Below are positions 1 through 10,899 of a stretch of 64,000 nucleotides of DNA, piece by piece. Origin of the DNA: Theodoxus fluviatilis (Eukaryota > Mollusca > Gastropoda > Cycloneritida > Neritidae); assembly GCA_034096865.1 (NCBI GenBank), contig JAWQFJ010002801.1, forward strand, positions 43,347 to 107,346. Reading direction: 5' to 3'. The first letter of the stretch is position 1, and the number at the start of each line of letters is the position of its first letter. Both the position numbers and the translations under genes were made by a program. A model generated the notes under the pieces. It had not been told where the DNA came from. It did no database searches and saw only the letters and a program-made list of their open reading frames with translations.

Positions 1-5
1 GAGAT

Positions 6-108
6 GTGCACAAACTGGCAGACATGGTGAGAATTCTGCTGTCGGACTCCAATGACGAGGAGAGTAAACCAAAAGTGCCCTCCACCAGAGACGAAAGAAA
101 GACACTTG
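6..108 (+). CDS. RHPN: Rhophilin-like gene, internal exon (end of BRO1 region), 5' partial
   Basis: This is the first visible coding exon of a rhophilin-like Rho-GTPase effector scaffold (HR1 - BRO1 - PDZ in known family members). It encodes about 34 residues, beginning V-H-K-L-A-D-M-V, with an acidic/serine patch (SDSNDEE), and ends in ERKTLG. It stops at a GT donor (109) in phase 1, matching the phase-1 acceptor at 2758. On its own it is weakly diagnostic; the assignment rests on joining in phase to the next exon, giving LGKAHLREAV, as expected late in a rhophilin BRO1 domain. The upstream exons (HR1 and most of BRO1) lie before the window, so there is no start codon here. An ATG-like start in this exon is an artefact of the window edge. 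Confidence 0.7.
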
Positions 109-2758
109 GTAAGACAGAAAATTCATTATCTTTGCCTTTTTCAGACTTTCTGTACTTTTGTATTTTTTTTCAGGAAGGATGCATTATTTTCTTAACTGTA
201 GTTCTGTAGTCATGTGCTACATGGTACGTGTAATACGTATGCTTCATTGTTGCCATAACTGTGGCATATTAATGATTTTCAGCAGGTGAACATGCACAGT
301 CCTAAAGACTTCTGAGGCACATACCGTTTGGGATTGCTAGACTAGAGTAAAAATGAATTTGATTTTTTGGAGCCTGCAGGTATCTTCAAGACACAAGAAT
401 GGATGTATAAAGTGCTATTGATGATTGACATACAGATCTGCCTACCCCCTCAGCAGTGCAAGAGGAATGTTTGAGTGTCTGCCAATGGGATATGACAAGG
501 CCGAGCAGAATCCATCGTGCCTCCAAACCTTGGCTCAAATAAAGTGTTTAAACACACATTTATTAACAATTTTTATTTTAAATACATCTTCCTTCTTTTC
601 TGTCTTTCTTTCATTTCTTTCTGTTGCAATTTGAAAAAAAGAGTTGTGTCACTGTCAATGTCATTGTCTTTCTGTTGATTTTCCAACTTTGAATTCGTTC
701 CAATGCATCAAGGGTTTGTTTCAGTTCATTGACAGTGGCCTGTTTGCATTTCTTTAATAGAGAACCCTTGCCTTTGTAGAGTGGAATGTTTTTAGGCTGA
801 GTGGAATACTGGTATCATTTGAAGATGGGCAGAACATTTTCTACTTGGAAGTGGAAAGGTTGGCCTGTCTGAACAGATAATGTCCATATCTCTGATCTCT
901 GCCCCCTGCCACCATTCCAGCCCCCATGTAGCTCTCAGCAAAGCCCTGGCTGCTCATGTCTCCTTCACCTAGCTGGTCCTAACTTTAACAGTGATGCGAT
1001 TACCTTGGCAGCAATGGGTGGTATGGGAAAGGCAGCAATGGGTGGTATGGGAAAGGCAGCAAGGGGTGGTATGGGAAAGGCAGCAAGGGTTGGTATGGGG
1101 AAGGCAGCAAGGGGTGGTATGGAAATGGCAGCAAGGGGCGGTATGGGAAGGCAGCAAGGAGTTGTATGGGAAAGGCAGCAAAGATTTGTATGGGAAAGGC
1201 AGCAAGGGTTGGTATGGGAAGGCAGCAATGGGTGGTATGGGGAAGGCAGCAAGGGTTGGTATGGGAAAGGCAGCAATGGGTGGTATGGGAAAGGCAGCAA
1301 GAGTTGGTATGGAAAAGGCAGCAAGGAGTTGTATGGGAAAGGCAGCAAAGATTTGTATGGGAAAGGCAGCAAGGGTTGGTATGGGAAGGCAGCAATGGGT
1401 GGTATGGGGAAGGCAGCAAGGGTTGGTAGGGGAAAGGCAGCAATGGGTGGTATGGGAAAGGCAGCAAGAGTTGGTATGGAAAAGGCAGCAAGGAGTTGTA
1501 TGGGAAAGGCAGCAAAGATTTGTATGGGAAAGGCAGCAAGGGTTGGTATGAGAAAAGCAGCAATGGGTGGTATGGGGAAGGCAGCAAGGGTTGGTATGGG
1601 AAAGGGAGCAAGGGGTGATATGGGAATGGCAGCAAGGGGTGGTATGGGAAAGGCAGCAAGGGGTGGTATGAGAACAACAGCAAGGGGTGGTATGGGAAAG
1701 GCAGCAAGAGGTGGTATGGGAGAGGCAGCAATGGTTGGTATGGGGAAGGCAGCAAGGGGCAGTACGGGAATGGCAGTAAGGGATGGTAAGTGGAAGGCAG
1801 CAAGGGGCAGTACGGGAATGGCAGTAAGGGGTGGTAAGTGGAAGGCAGCAAGGGGCAGGATGGGAATAGCAGCAAGGTGCAGCATGGGAATGGCAGCAAG
1901 GGGCAGCATGGGAAAGGCAGCAAGGGGTGGTATGAGAACAACAGCAAGGGGTGGTATGGGAAAGGCAGCAAGAGGTGGTATGGGAGAGGCAGCAATGGTT
2001 GGTATGGGGAAGGCAGCAAGGGGCAGTACGGGAATGGCAGTAAGGGGTGGTAAGTGGAAGGCAGCAAGGGGCAGGATGGGAATAGCAGCAAGGTGCAGCA
2101 TGGGAATGGCAGCAAGGGGCAGCATGGGAAAGGCAGCAAGGGGTGGAATGAGAATGGCAGCAAGGGGCAGTACGGGAAAGGCAGCAAGGGGCAGTACGTG
2201 AAAGGCAGCAAGGGGTGGTGTGGGAAAGGCAGCAAGGGGTGATATGGGAAAGGCAGCAAGGGGTAGTATGGGAAAGGCAGCAAGAGGTAGTATGGGAAAG
2301 GCAGCAAGGGGTGATATGGGAAAGGCAGCAAGGGGTGGTATGGGAAAGGCAGCAAGGGGTGATATGGGAAAGGCAGCAAGGGGTGGTATGGGAAAGGCAG
2401 CAAGGGGTGGTATGGGAAAGGCAGCAAGGTGTGGTATGGGAAAGGCAGCAAGGGGTGGTATGGGAAAGGCAGCAAGGGGTAGCATGGGAAAGGCAGCAAG
2501 GGGCGGTATGGGAAAGGCAGCAAGGTGCGGTATGGGAGTGGCAGCAAGGGGCGGTATGGGAAAGGCAGCAAGGGGTGGTATGGGAAAGGCAGCAAGGGGT
2601 GGCATGGGAAAGGCAGCAAGGGGTGGTATGGGAAAGGCAGCAAGAGGTGGTATGGGAAAGGCAGCAAGGGGTGGAATGGGAACAAAGGCAGGGACAGAGT
2701 GTAGTGTAGATGAACATGACATGTTACATACATGTAGACTTTCATGCTCTGTGTGCAG
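109..2758 (+). other. Rhophilin intron dominated by a minisatellite
   Basis: GT at 109 and a pyrimidine-rich stretch ending in CAG at 2758. Bases 109-1000 are AT-rich single-copy DNA in which I recognise no gene. The rest is the 24-bp minisatellite listed separately. Confidence 0.7.
1006..2690. repeat. 24-bp minisatellite, about 70 units, inside rhophilin intron
   Basis: Tandem copies built on GGCAGCAAGGGGTGGTATGG followed by GAAA (24 bp). Units are 21-24 bp with many point variants. A higher-order block of about 215 bp is repeated (1780-2010 versus 2040-2150, sharing the variant run GGCAGTACGGGAATGGCAGT). Because 24 is divisible by 3, long spurious frames stay open on both strands (GKAARGGM on +, PLLPFPYH or TPCCLSHT on -). 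The strand is strongly purine-rich, so an intronic transcript would be G/A rich. Confidence 0.95.
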
Positions 2759-2879
2759 GAAAGGCACACCTGAGGGAGGCTGTGCTGTGCTATGAGGAGG
2801 CACTGAGAGTGCATGACCTCTACAAGCAGATGCGAAAGATTGACCCCTTCCATGACCTCCTGCAGTCTGTGCATGAAAG
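2759..2879 (+). CDS. RHPN: Rhophilin-like gene, exon at the end of the BRO1 domain
   Basis: Coding exon of 121 nt, phase 1 in and phase 2 out, between a TGTGTGCAG acceptor and a GTGAG donor. The peptide runs G-K-A-H-L-R-E-A-V, then CYEEALRVHDLYKQMRK, then IDPFHDLLQSVHER. The pattern of an amphipathic helix (EEALR...) followed by a short helix (DLLQSVHER) is characteristic of the last part of the rhophilin BRO1-like domain, just before the linker to the PDZ. In the known family this region packs as a boomerang-shaped helical scaffold that works with the N-terminal Rho-binding HR1 domain. Phase continuity with the flanking exons is exact, which argues for a live gene. Recognised by memory of the family, not by search. 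Confidence 0.88.
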
Positions 2880-3243
2880 GTGAGTTTTTTGAGGGGTTTT
2901 TACACTATGAAAACTTTCCTAGCACAGCCTTACCTGATTTATGCATTCTTTGAAAATGTATGATTGTTGTTGATCGTTGAACAACGGAATGATACTGAAA
3001 CAAACTGACATCATTTGTTCTCCAACTATTGGCCATGATTGTTTTTTTCCGAATATAGTATTTCCTGTTTTCCTTCCATACTGACCAGTAGACAAACCAG
3101 TGATATATGACCCTTTGACCTCGAAAAAAGAATTAGCATAATTATTACCCACACGTGCCATCCTGCATCGGCCAATCCGATTGCTTAATACCAAGCAGAC
3201 AGGCCGTGGCAAGGGAGGTAACTCCCCAATGCCTCACGCCTGC

Positions 3244-3312
<69 letters not shown>

Positions 3313-4637
3313 AGCCTGCAGGCAGCACGTCCCATCACTTTTGACAATTTTTGAAACTGTGCGTTTCGCTGGTACTTCTGGTACTGGGATTACCTCGAGG
3401 TTACGTTGTGTGACTTAAGGAGTTTGCAGTTTCCCTTCACTGGAGTTGAGGGAAGTTTTTCTCTGTTGCCGCTGTTTGCGTCCATTTTAAAAGGACGCTT
3501 CATGTGCAGTGTGTTAGCTGGGAATTGTTGAGTGCACGCGCTGTGTTGCTGTTGCTTTAGCGTGTGCCGCGTTTCAGTGCGCGTGAGGCGGGCTGGGGTT
3601 TTGCTTGCAGTTATGTTTGTCTTGCGTGCGCTTTTCTCGGTGGCTGTTCGCTCTTATTCGAGGACGGTGGCGTGGCTACCGGACTCGTTAATGGCAGTAT
3701 GCGCCGCGTACGCTGTTTCGTGTGCTAGGAATGGCGTACACCTGGTGGTGGCGGCGGATATGGAGGTTGAGAGACGTTCTTGTTCATTACGAACGCGAAT
3801 GCTCTTCTTGCACTCCTGCTTCGCCTTCCACTCCTCGGTTCGGGAGGTTGCGGCTCTTTGCGTCCGTTGAACGCTTGTTTGTGCGTTTGGGAATGGGCGC
3901 TTTGCACTGACGTGCAAGCGCTAGTTCTCGGGTGAGTTTGGCGTGTTGTTGCTCGTCGTGCGAGTACAATTGGCTGGTGGGTTCGCTTGTTGATTGTATT
4001 CGAGTTCGCTGTTTGTGCATTTGCTCGGGTTATCTCAGCATTGTCAAAAGTGATGGGACGTGCTGCCTGCAGGCTTATATATACACAGGCAGGTGTGAGG
4101 CATATGGGAGTTACCTCCCTTGCCACGGCCTGTCTGCTTGGTATTAAGCAATCGGATTGGCCGATGCAATGGCACGTGTGGGTAATAATTATGCTAATTC
4201 TTTTTTCGAGGTCAAAGGGTCATATATCACTGGTTTGTCTACTGGTAAGTATGTCAGGAAAACATAGAAATTAGTTAAAATTTCTTCAAATTTCTCTATT
4301 AAATAAATGAAATAGAAAAAATGAAATAGATGTTCTGAATCATAAATTTAATTTGAGCACAGATTTTGAAGATTAGGGTTTAAGCATTTTGAGAATCTTG
4401 AACTTATATCCAGTTTCTCCTTATAGCTGCATTGCAAGATTGAATCTCCAGTAAGAACTCCCATACCACTTTACACCCTAATGTGGAAGCGTAATGGTGA
4501 AAGCTAAACAAAACCTTGACTGATAAATCAGCTAGATCCTTTTTCATGTTTTATTTTGTCAACCATGTGTATTGATAAATGAGGGATTTGTAGTTATTTG
4601 TCTTGATAGCTAGTTTTTGTTAATTTTTTACTTTCAG
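2880..4637 (+). other. Rhophilin intron carrying a foldback element
   Basis: GTGAG donor and CTTTCAG acceptor. Almost the whole intron from about 3058 to 4272 is the long-TIR element listed separately. The remainder (4273-4637) is AT-rich with no recognisable feature. Confidence 0.75.
3058..4272. mobile_element. Long-TIR foldback element (about 240-bp arms) with CpG-rich core
   Basis: Left arm 3058-3345 and right arm 4035-4272 are imperfect inverted repeats. Shared landmarks are ACCAGTAGACAAACCAGTG (left) against CACTGGTTTGTCTACTGGT (right), GCCAATCCGATTGCTTAAT against ATTAAGCAATCGGATTGGC, and GCCTGCAGGCAGCACGTCCC against its complement. The left arm is interrupted by a (TA)n run at 3249-3303 that has expanded relative to the right arm. 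The core (3350-4030) is much richer in CpG than the surrounding intron. Its frames (112, 133, 95 aa and others) show no protein family I recognise. No transposase is seen, so it is non-autonomous; no clean target-site duplication was identified. Confidence 0.8.
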
Positions 4638-4788
4638 GACCATGGAGAAGTTTGCAGCGCTGGAGGAGGAGGATGACTTTTCAGAACTGGTCACGGTTCC
4701 AAGAATCGAAGGCCAGTCGGAACATGAGTGTGTGGCAGCTATTCCAGAATTCTCTAAAGTCAAAACCACCGACCTCTTCTCAAGACTG
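4638..4788 (+). CDS. RHPN: Rhophilin-like gene, linker exon between BRO1 and PDZ
   Basis: Exon of 151 nt, phase 2 in and phase 0 out, with CTTTCAG acceptor and GTGGGT donor. It starts within the R codon split across the intron and reads TMEKFAALEEEDDFSELVTV, then PRIEGQSEHECVAAIPEFSK, then VKTTDLFSRL. The acidic EEEDDF motif, the short proline stretch and the 'F-S-K-V-x-x-T-D-L-F' segment before a G-P-I junction match the conserved linker of rhophilins preceding the PDZ domain. It joins in frame to the next exon (SRL|GPITIF). An ATG at codon 3 is internal and not a start. Confidence 0.9.
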
Positions 4789-5752
4789 GTGGGTGAAAAC
4801 AAGCAAACAAACAAATAAACAAACAAACCCTATTTATTTGTTGATGAAGGCAGTTCTTATTAGATTAGTAGCATTATGAAAGGAACATTCTGTTCTCTTT
4901 AGTTGCACTTTGAGTTCATTCTATGTCATCCTTTCATGTGTATTATACTCCACTTAAAAACCTCCTGGAATTCTGCTGATTCAGCAGATAAGTGACCTTA
5001 TTGAACATCTTTATTCTTGGAGTGTGTGGCTTGAGCATCAAAAAATGGGCGATGATTTGCAGTGATAAAGTCCACCTTTATTTTCACCCTTGCTTTTTGA
5101 TAATCATCATCAATATATACATCTTTTGTCATTATTTTGCCTCTTTATCATTGTAAGTTCCTTTTTCTTTTGAGAGTTTTATTATATTTAGAGACATTTT
5201 TTCTTCAAGAACTGATGCCAAGGAAAGTTGTGACAGTAGGTCCAGCCATCACTTCTCCTGTAGATTCTTAACTTGGCCCGACCAGGCATCTCAGATTTTT
5301 TCCACCCCTTGCTTTTGTCAGTCAGAATTGATATCAAGAGGTGAAGGGTCAGTGTCAGACTGGAGTCTGACCAAGTTGCAAGCTTTTAGAGAACAGACTC
5401 CTTCCTCAGGCTCTGTGGTTTGTGACTGGCGCGGGCAGGCTTATGAAGGGGCCCTGAGGCATGGGTCACCACAAGTACTGCTGGTGCCACGTGCAGGGCC
5501 GTGACGCATGGAAGCTGCTGGGATGAAGGGGGGTTCAGGCCTGCTACAACAGGAGAGGGCAAGGGGAGCTCATGATGGTGGGCAGAACTCACTGATAGCA
5601 AGTCATGAAGCCCATGTCCCTGTTGAGTCCGGCGCGATGTGTATTGAATTGCAGGTTGAGTATCTGCTCCACCACTGATATCAGTAGTCATCTGCAAGAG
5701 CTGAAATCCACGTCTCACCTTGACGTAAGAATTGTTGTACTCCTGCTTTCAG
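4789..5752 (+). other. Rhophilin intron, no recognised internal feature
   Basis: GTGGGTGAAA donor and TCCTGCTTTCAG acceptor. A GC-richer patch at 5390-5700 has open frames on both strands but resembles no family I know; I see no other gene or clear repeat. Confidence 0.6.
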
Positions 5753-5902
5753 GGCCCCATCACCATATTCAATGCCAAGAACGAGTGGACGGCGCCACGT
5801 GTAGTGCAGCTCTTCAGGACTCTAGAGCAAGGCTTTGGCTTCAGCGTGAGGGGCGACACTCCTGTCATGATTGCTGACATCGAACCCGACAGCGTTGCTG
5901 GG
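5753..5902 (+). CDS. RHPN: Rhophilin-like gene, PDZ domain exon 1
   Basis: Exon of exactly 50 codons, phase 0 on both sides. It reads GPITIFNAKNEWTAPRVVQL, then FRTLEQGFGFSVRGDTPV, then MIADIEPDSVAG. GFGFSVRG is the carboxylate-binding loop of a PDZ domain (GLGF-type), followed by the second strand and by the typical 'I-x-x-I-x-P-x-S-x-A' loop. GPITIFNA...W followed by PR is the hallmark lead-in to the rhophilin PDZ. In known rhophilins this domain binds C-termini of partner proteins. A long-repeat intron separates it from the second half of the PDZ. Confidence 0.92.
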
Positions 5903-6364
5903 GTGAGTTTCACATGGAAACCTCTTGGGTTACTGTTTGAGCAGGCCCCATTCTGACAGGTAACGATTATTCTAGTTTAGTCCGGGCACCCACTAGCACA
6001 AAAACATAAACATCATAGATGGAAGCATTATTAAACCCCCTTTCCTTACAGACGTTCAACATTGATGTAGCCATCTCCCATTCATTTCAGAAGTTCATAA
6101 CACATGCGTGTATGACCTCCTTTCCTCACAGATGTTCATCATTGATGTGGTCATCTCCCATTCATTTCAGAAGTTCATAACACATGCGTGTATGACCTCC
6201 TTTCCTCACAGATGTTCATCATTGATGTGGTCATCTCCCATTCATTTCAGAAGTTCATAACACATGCGTGTATGACCTCCTTTCCTCACAGATGTTCATC
6301 ATTGATGTGGTCATCTCTCATTCATTTCAGAAGTTCATAACACACCTACCTCCTTTCCTTACAG
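5903..6364 (+). repeat. Rhophilin last intron containing an 80-bp tandem repeat that copies a 3' splice site
   Basis: Within this short intron an 80-bp unit is repeated with anchors at 6051, 6131, 6211 and 6291. Each unit contains CCTCCTTTCCTCACAG followed by ATGTTCATC, and a second acceptor-like CATTCATTTCAG. The genuine acceptor of the last exon (CCTCCTTTCCTTACAG, ending 6364) sits in the final degenerate unit. The three internal units are nearly identical, so the array looks recently expanded. Confidence 0.9.
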
Positions 6365-6724
6365 AAGTCCAGCATGAAGATGGGGGACTTGGTGGTGGGG
6401 GTGGGCACTGTGGACACCAAGTGGTCCAAACACGATGAAGTGGTGGCGCTGGTCAGGCAGGCTGGGAGTGAGCTGACCCTTCGCCTGGTGACCCCAATGA
6501 CCCGCAGTCCCGGTCCCCCCCGCCCCCAGCCCGCCACGGTCAGTCTTCCGTCCTCCCCAGTCAAGGAGCACGTTCTGCGAGGAAACTCCACAGCCTCAGA
6601 CAAGACTGGGTCACGCAACCGCATGACGGCGCCGTGGATTTTCATGCGCCGAAGTTCGTCCAAGGAGAAATCAGAGAGGAAAAAGCCGCCTGATGAGGCC
6701 GATGGAGAAGCGATTTCTCGTTGA
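6365..6724 (+). CDS. RHPN: Rhophilin-like gene, terminal exon (end of PDZ and C-terminal tail)
   Basis: Terminal coding exon, phase 0, 119 codons plus TGA. It begins KSSMKMGDLVVGVGTVDTKW, then SKHDEVVALVRQAGSELTLR and LVTPM: the 'GD-x-V-V-x-V' strand and the 'H-x-E-V-V-x-L-(V/L)' helix complete the PDZ domain. The tail is low complexity: a proline/serine stretch (SPGPPRPQPATVSLPSSP), then a basic serine-rich stretch with WIFMRRSSSKEKSERKKPP, ending EAISR. In vertebrate rhophilins the corresponding tail is also basic and variable. The usual 'x-G-x-x-x-G-D' before the strand is here KSSMKMGD. Together with the preceding exons the gene reads through without any disruption. Confidence 0.92.
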   Translation, partial: KSSMKMGDLVVGVGTVDTKWSKHDEVVALVRQAGSELTLRLVTPMTRSPGPPRPQPATVSLPSSPVKEHVLRGNSTASDKTGSRNRMTAPWIFMRRSSSKEKSERKKPPDEADGEAISR

Positions 6725-7871
6725 GCTGTGATAGACTGGTGCAGAAAGAGGTGGATGGTGGACTAGTTGGTGAATATTTTTGTTTTTGTTTTGGTTTCAG
6801 CTTTTTATTTGATGGTTTGTTTTTTGAGATGCTAATTGCAGTCCCTGTACTGTAGTGTTGTTGGATATGTGAGAGACAGTCCACGAAACAGCAGGACTTG
6901 GCGGGACTTGAGCTGCAAGTATTTGACATTGTACAAGTATTGGGATTGTTTGTCACAGAATCTTTTGATTCTTGGTTTATTCAAGGAGTATTATACTGCT
7001 TTTCTCTCTCTTTTTTTCCCCATCAGCAATTGTTTACTGTTCAACCCAATTTTTTCTTTAATTTGTTTTGTTTAGGGTGCTCTGCACACTGCTTGTTTGA
7101 GCCAAAAAATTGCATTGAACTGTGATTTATTTTTTGCATTTCTGATTTGATAACTTACAGTTTGGTAGTAGCTTTGCATAGACCAGTTGTGCATGGGAGG
7201 AGGAGGATGCATTTACTGAAATGAATGGAAATAGTTTACTACGCCAAAATATTGGTTGTGATAACATGCTAATGTTTGTCTTTATATGTTTTTTTTTCTA
7301 CTCATGCCTCTCGAAATCACGAGAATATGCAATTTTGTCAAACCTGGTCACAACTTTCATGTTTGAAATGATGCAGGATCTGCAATAATGAGATTCAAGT
7401 TATTAATGTTTCATCTAGTGAAAATGTATTGTGTCCCTATGTGGCCCCTTCCGTACTCACCTCAGTATGAAGTATGCATCATCGTTCAGAAATGGTGCAT
7501 CATCTTCATCGATGCTGTTATTCTAGAGCAATCCACTGCAGCATTTGTTTGTTGATTTTGTGCACAACGCTGAAGTATTAAGAAGCATCAAAATACATTT
7601 TGTTCCTCTCGTGGTCTCATTTTTGCATCCCCTTGATCTACATAGTCTCTCATTCTTGGATTAGGCTCCAAAGTTTCTTTTGAAACAAGTTTTTTTTTTT
7701 CTCAAGAAAACTTTCATGTGTTCTCTTGCATATAACAGATCTCTGAATAGATGTTCATTTCTTCTTCAGACCGGGTGTTGTATTAGCGATGGTAATTGTA
7801 CAAAAATATTTTTTCTTAAACATTAAGGAAATTTCTAATTAAGTTTCTCCTTGGTCTCACTTCTTGTCTGT

Positions 7872-8097
7872 CAGATGTTGTTGTACAAACTCCAGTAGCA
7901 GTAATATGCGCTGAATTCATCTGGCTTCAGATGTTGTTGTACAAACTCCAGTAGCAGTAATATGCACTGAATTCATCTGGCTTCAGATGTTGTTGTACAA
8001 ACTCCAGTAGCAGTAATATGCACTGAATTCATCTGGCTTCAGATGTTGTTGTACAAACTCCAGTAGCAGTAATATGCACTGAATTCATCTGGCTTCA
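7872..8097. repeat. 56-bp tandem repeat, four units
   Basis: Units start with CAGATGTTGTTGTACAAACT at 7872, 7928, 7984 and 8040 and break off after CAGATG at about 8096. Copies are almost identical (one A/G variant, in GCGCTGAATT versus GCACTGAATT). The flanking phrase TTGGTCTCACTTCTTGTCT is itself repeated upstream (7852) and downstream (8163), so an older, longer duplication underlies the array. Confidence 0.9.
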
Positions 8098-10899
8098 GAT
8101 GAGTGTCATGAACCTGTAGTGGTCTCTAGTATTCAGTGGTTTTGAATATAAGAGGTTTTGGTTGGTCTCACTTCTTGTCTCGCTGATGCAGTCGTGGGCA
8201 CCGATATGCACTGAATGTTGGCTTCATTTGAAAGTCCTGTCCCACTGGCTAGCTACAGGGCTTGTTCTGCGCCTCTCACTTAGAGCTTACTTGAATCTGG
8301 AGCAGTTTTGTTCAGAGATCCTCTCGAGGGTGAAAACGATGTGGTTCACATATGAAGGCGGAGCAGTGATGAAAAAAAATGAGAGTCAGTGCTACTGTAG
8401 AGAAGGAGTCGCTTCTGTGGACTACAGTGTATAGCACTGAACTTTGATGTGCTATTTCCCTACTGCAAAGCGCTGCACTGTGCTGAGCAGCTGTGCAGTG
8501 TACTGCAATGTGCAGCACAGCATTTTACTGTGTTGTTCCACACCATGAAGCGCTGTACCATAACTTGTGAAACCACTCCCTTCGACAGCCTGTTGAACTG
8601 TTCTGACTACTGTGTAAAATGCTGCACTGCACTTGTTTCACTGAACTGTATTGGGAAGTATGTCTCAGCAAGAGTGTCAGGAAATCTACTTGCCCAAGAA
8701 AGCAACTCCTCATTACCACAGAGGGGACTGTCAAAGAGGCCAAGACTTGCACACGGGACTTGACAGCAGTTGCCTGTGTGAGTTGTGTGAACTGGCAGAC
8801 TGCTTATGAATCAGAAAGCACCAAGGGCATTGACGGGGAAGAAAGCAAATCCACAAAACCTGGATAGTCAAGAGTTTGATCCTGGGTGAAATCTGAAGAT
8901 TTTCCTGGTGGGACACTGTGCTTCTTTTTGTCTCCATGCCTGTCTCTGTGTTGATAAAGAATTTAGAAAATGAACAGTAGGACATCCAACTTAAATGGTT
9001 CAGTCAATGCAGAACAACATTGAAATAAATGGACTAATTACATTTAGTTAGCTTTAAGCAAGATGAGGAAAGTTTCCACAAATTGAATCAGAAGCGTCTC
9101 CCAAGGCCCTCTTTTTCAACTCCCTTACTCCCCTCCCCTGCTCAAATCCCCACCCCTAAACAACTCCCCAACGTCATCCCTATCAATCCCCCCCACACCC
9201 GCCCATTTTCTTTCGTAAGTGTAAGATGGTAAACCGTATCTGTGTTGTGGGGACGTTGGGGCCAAATCTCACTATTCATCTGTCACTGGCTTTGTCCAGC
9301 TTAGGCCCTTGAGTGGCCCCAGTGACTGAGATGCAGTGTTGGACTTTCACTGCCCTTGCTGGGTTTCTTCTCATGGAAAACGGCAGTTCTCTCCATCTCT
9401 CTTCAGCCTTGGCCAAATACAGATGGGAGTGGAAGATTGTGATTGGCTTGTGCTGTGCTTTTCTTTGCAGCGTAACCATTGATTTCTAAAATGTTCGAAG
9501 TGCCTCGGCCATAATTGACTATGTCTGCCAAGAAAATATCCTTGCCATTTTTGTGTATTTGATCAGCCCTCTTCGTCAGGCCTTAAGAAATGAGATCTAG
9601 TAGCTGGGCATTTGTTGATATCGTGTTTTAATTTGTTGTGCCTTGCTGTAGTGAAAAATTATTTTATCTTTCTTATCAGCACTCTTTACTCCCTGTGATA
9701 TATAACAATGGGTAGCTTGGATTATAGTTTATTTGTTTGTTTTTAAATAGAATTGGCACAGAAGGGTACCTATTTATATGTTAGACTCAACATGTTCTTG
9801 ATAACGAGGCTACGATTAGAGTCAAACTGCACTGTAGATAAAAACCATTGCTCTTGCCAAGAACTGTTACATGTTGAATGAAAAGTCTTACCATGTTACC
9901 TCAGATATTAGCAAAGGTTACACTGGCTGTCTCAGTATCCTGACATATCAGGATTTATTGAACTTTGTGATGGAAAAACTCTGCTGCATGTAGAACATAC
10001 TATTGATATTCTACTTTTCTGTGTTGAAGTTACTTAGGTTCTATGTGACTTGGTCATTTTCATATTTGATTAGTGAGTTCAGCTGGAGTCATTTTGCAGA
10101 CCTGAATACAACTGTTCCAAATATTGCTACAAACCAAAACCATAAACATAGATTGTTTGATGAATATTGTGCAACTTGTGCATTGCATGCTAACTGACTG
10201 ATATGAATTTTTATTATGTTAATTTTCTACCCGATGCATGTGCAGTTGAGCATGGTTCCACATCTCATTCAAACTTTCTACACCTCTGTGTTCAGCATTC
10301 AAATTTTACATACATAGTCATTGTTCATTCTCACATCACTTGCATATTAGCTAGACAAGAACAGTATGGTGTATATAGGGCTTCATCAGTATTGAAATCA
10401 CTTTTTGAAAAAGCCACCTTGCTTATCTGTTATTCTCAACTATCCATAGAGCTTTGAAAACCTCCATAATGGCTGCTTGAGAATTATGTCTTCACTGCAT
10501 CACTAAAGCAATAACATTTTTCTGACTTTGATGTAAAGAAGTTTCATTGAGAGAGACTAAAGTCACTGTTATTTCTTGTAATCAAAGTACCATTTTGTTG
10601 TTTATCAATCATGGACTCCTTGTGCTGTATCAGCCACTGAGATGTGGGCTTGCCTCTGTAGCAATGCCACCCGTCTCATCAGGAGTGATGGCTCTTTACA
10701 AATTCTAGTCCAGTGTTTAGCACTAGCACCTGCAATACTCATCATGCTTATTGTCAAGATTGTTTTTTCTGTGTATTACCCATCACCCAAGTTGTCAAGT
10801 ATTTGAGATGGCCAGTCACCCCTTGCATGTAATGAATTGATTAATTAATGGATTAATTGTTTGTTTTATCAAGTCCTGAACCAATGCAATGATGCCAGC

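Noticed and set aside
965..2874. Very long open frames (up to 624 codons) on both strands
   Set aside because: They are translations of the 24-bp minisatellite, whose unit is a multiple of three. They occur in several phases at once and lie within an intron.
3532..3870. 112-codon frame in the CpG-rich core of the foldback
   Set aside because: Several overlapping frames of similar length exist on both strands, no family resemblance, and it lies in an intronic mobile element.
8440..8650. Possible RNA hairpin or gene around GCTGCACTG words
   Set aside because: Low-complexity word repetition without consistent pairing; no support for an RNA gene.
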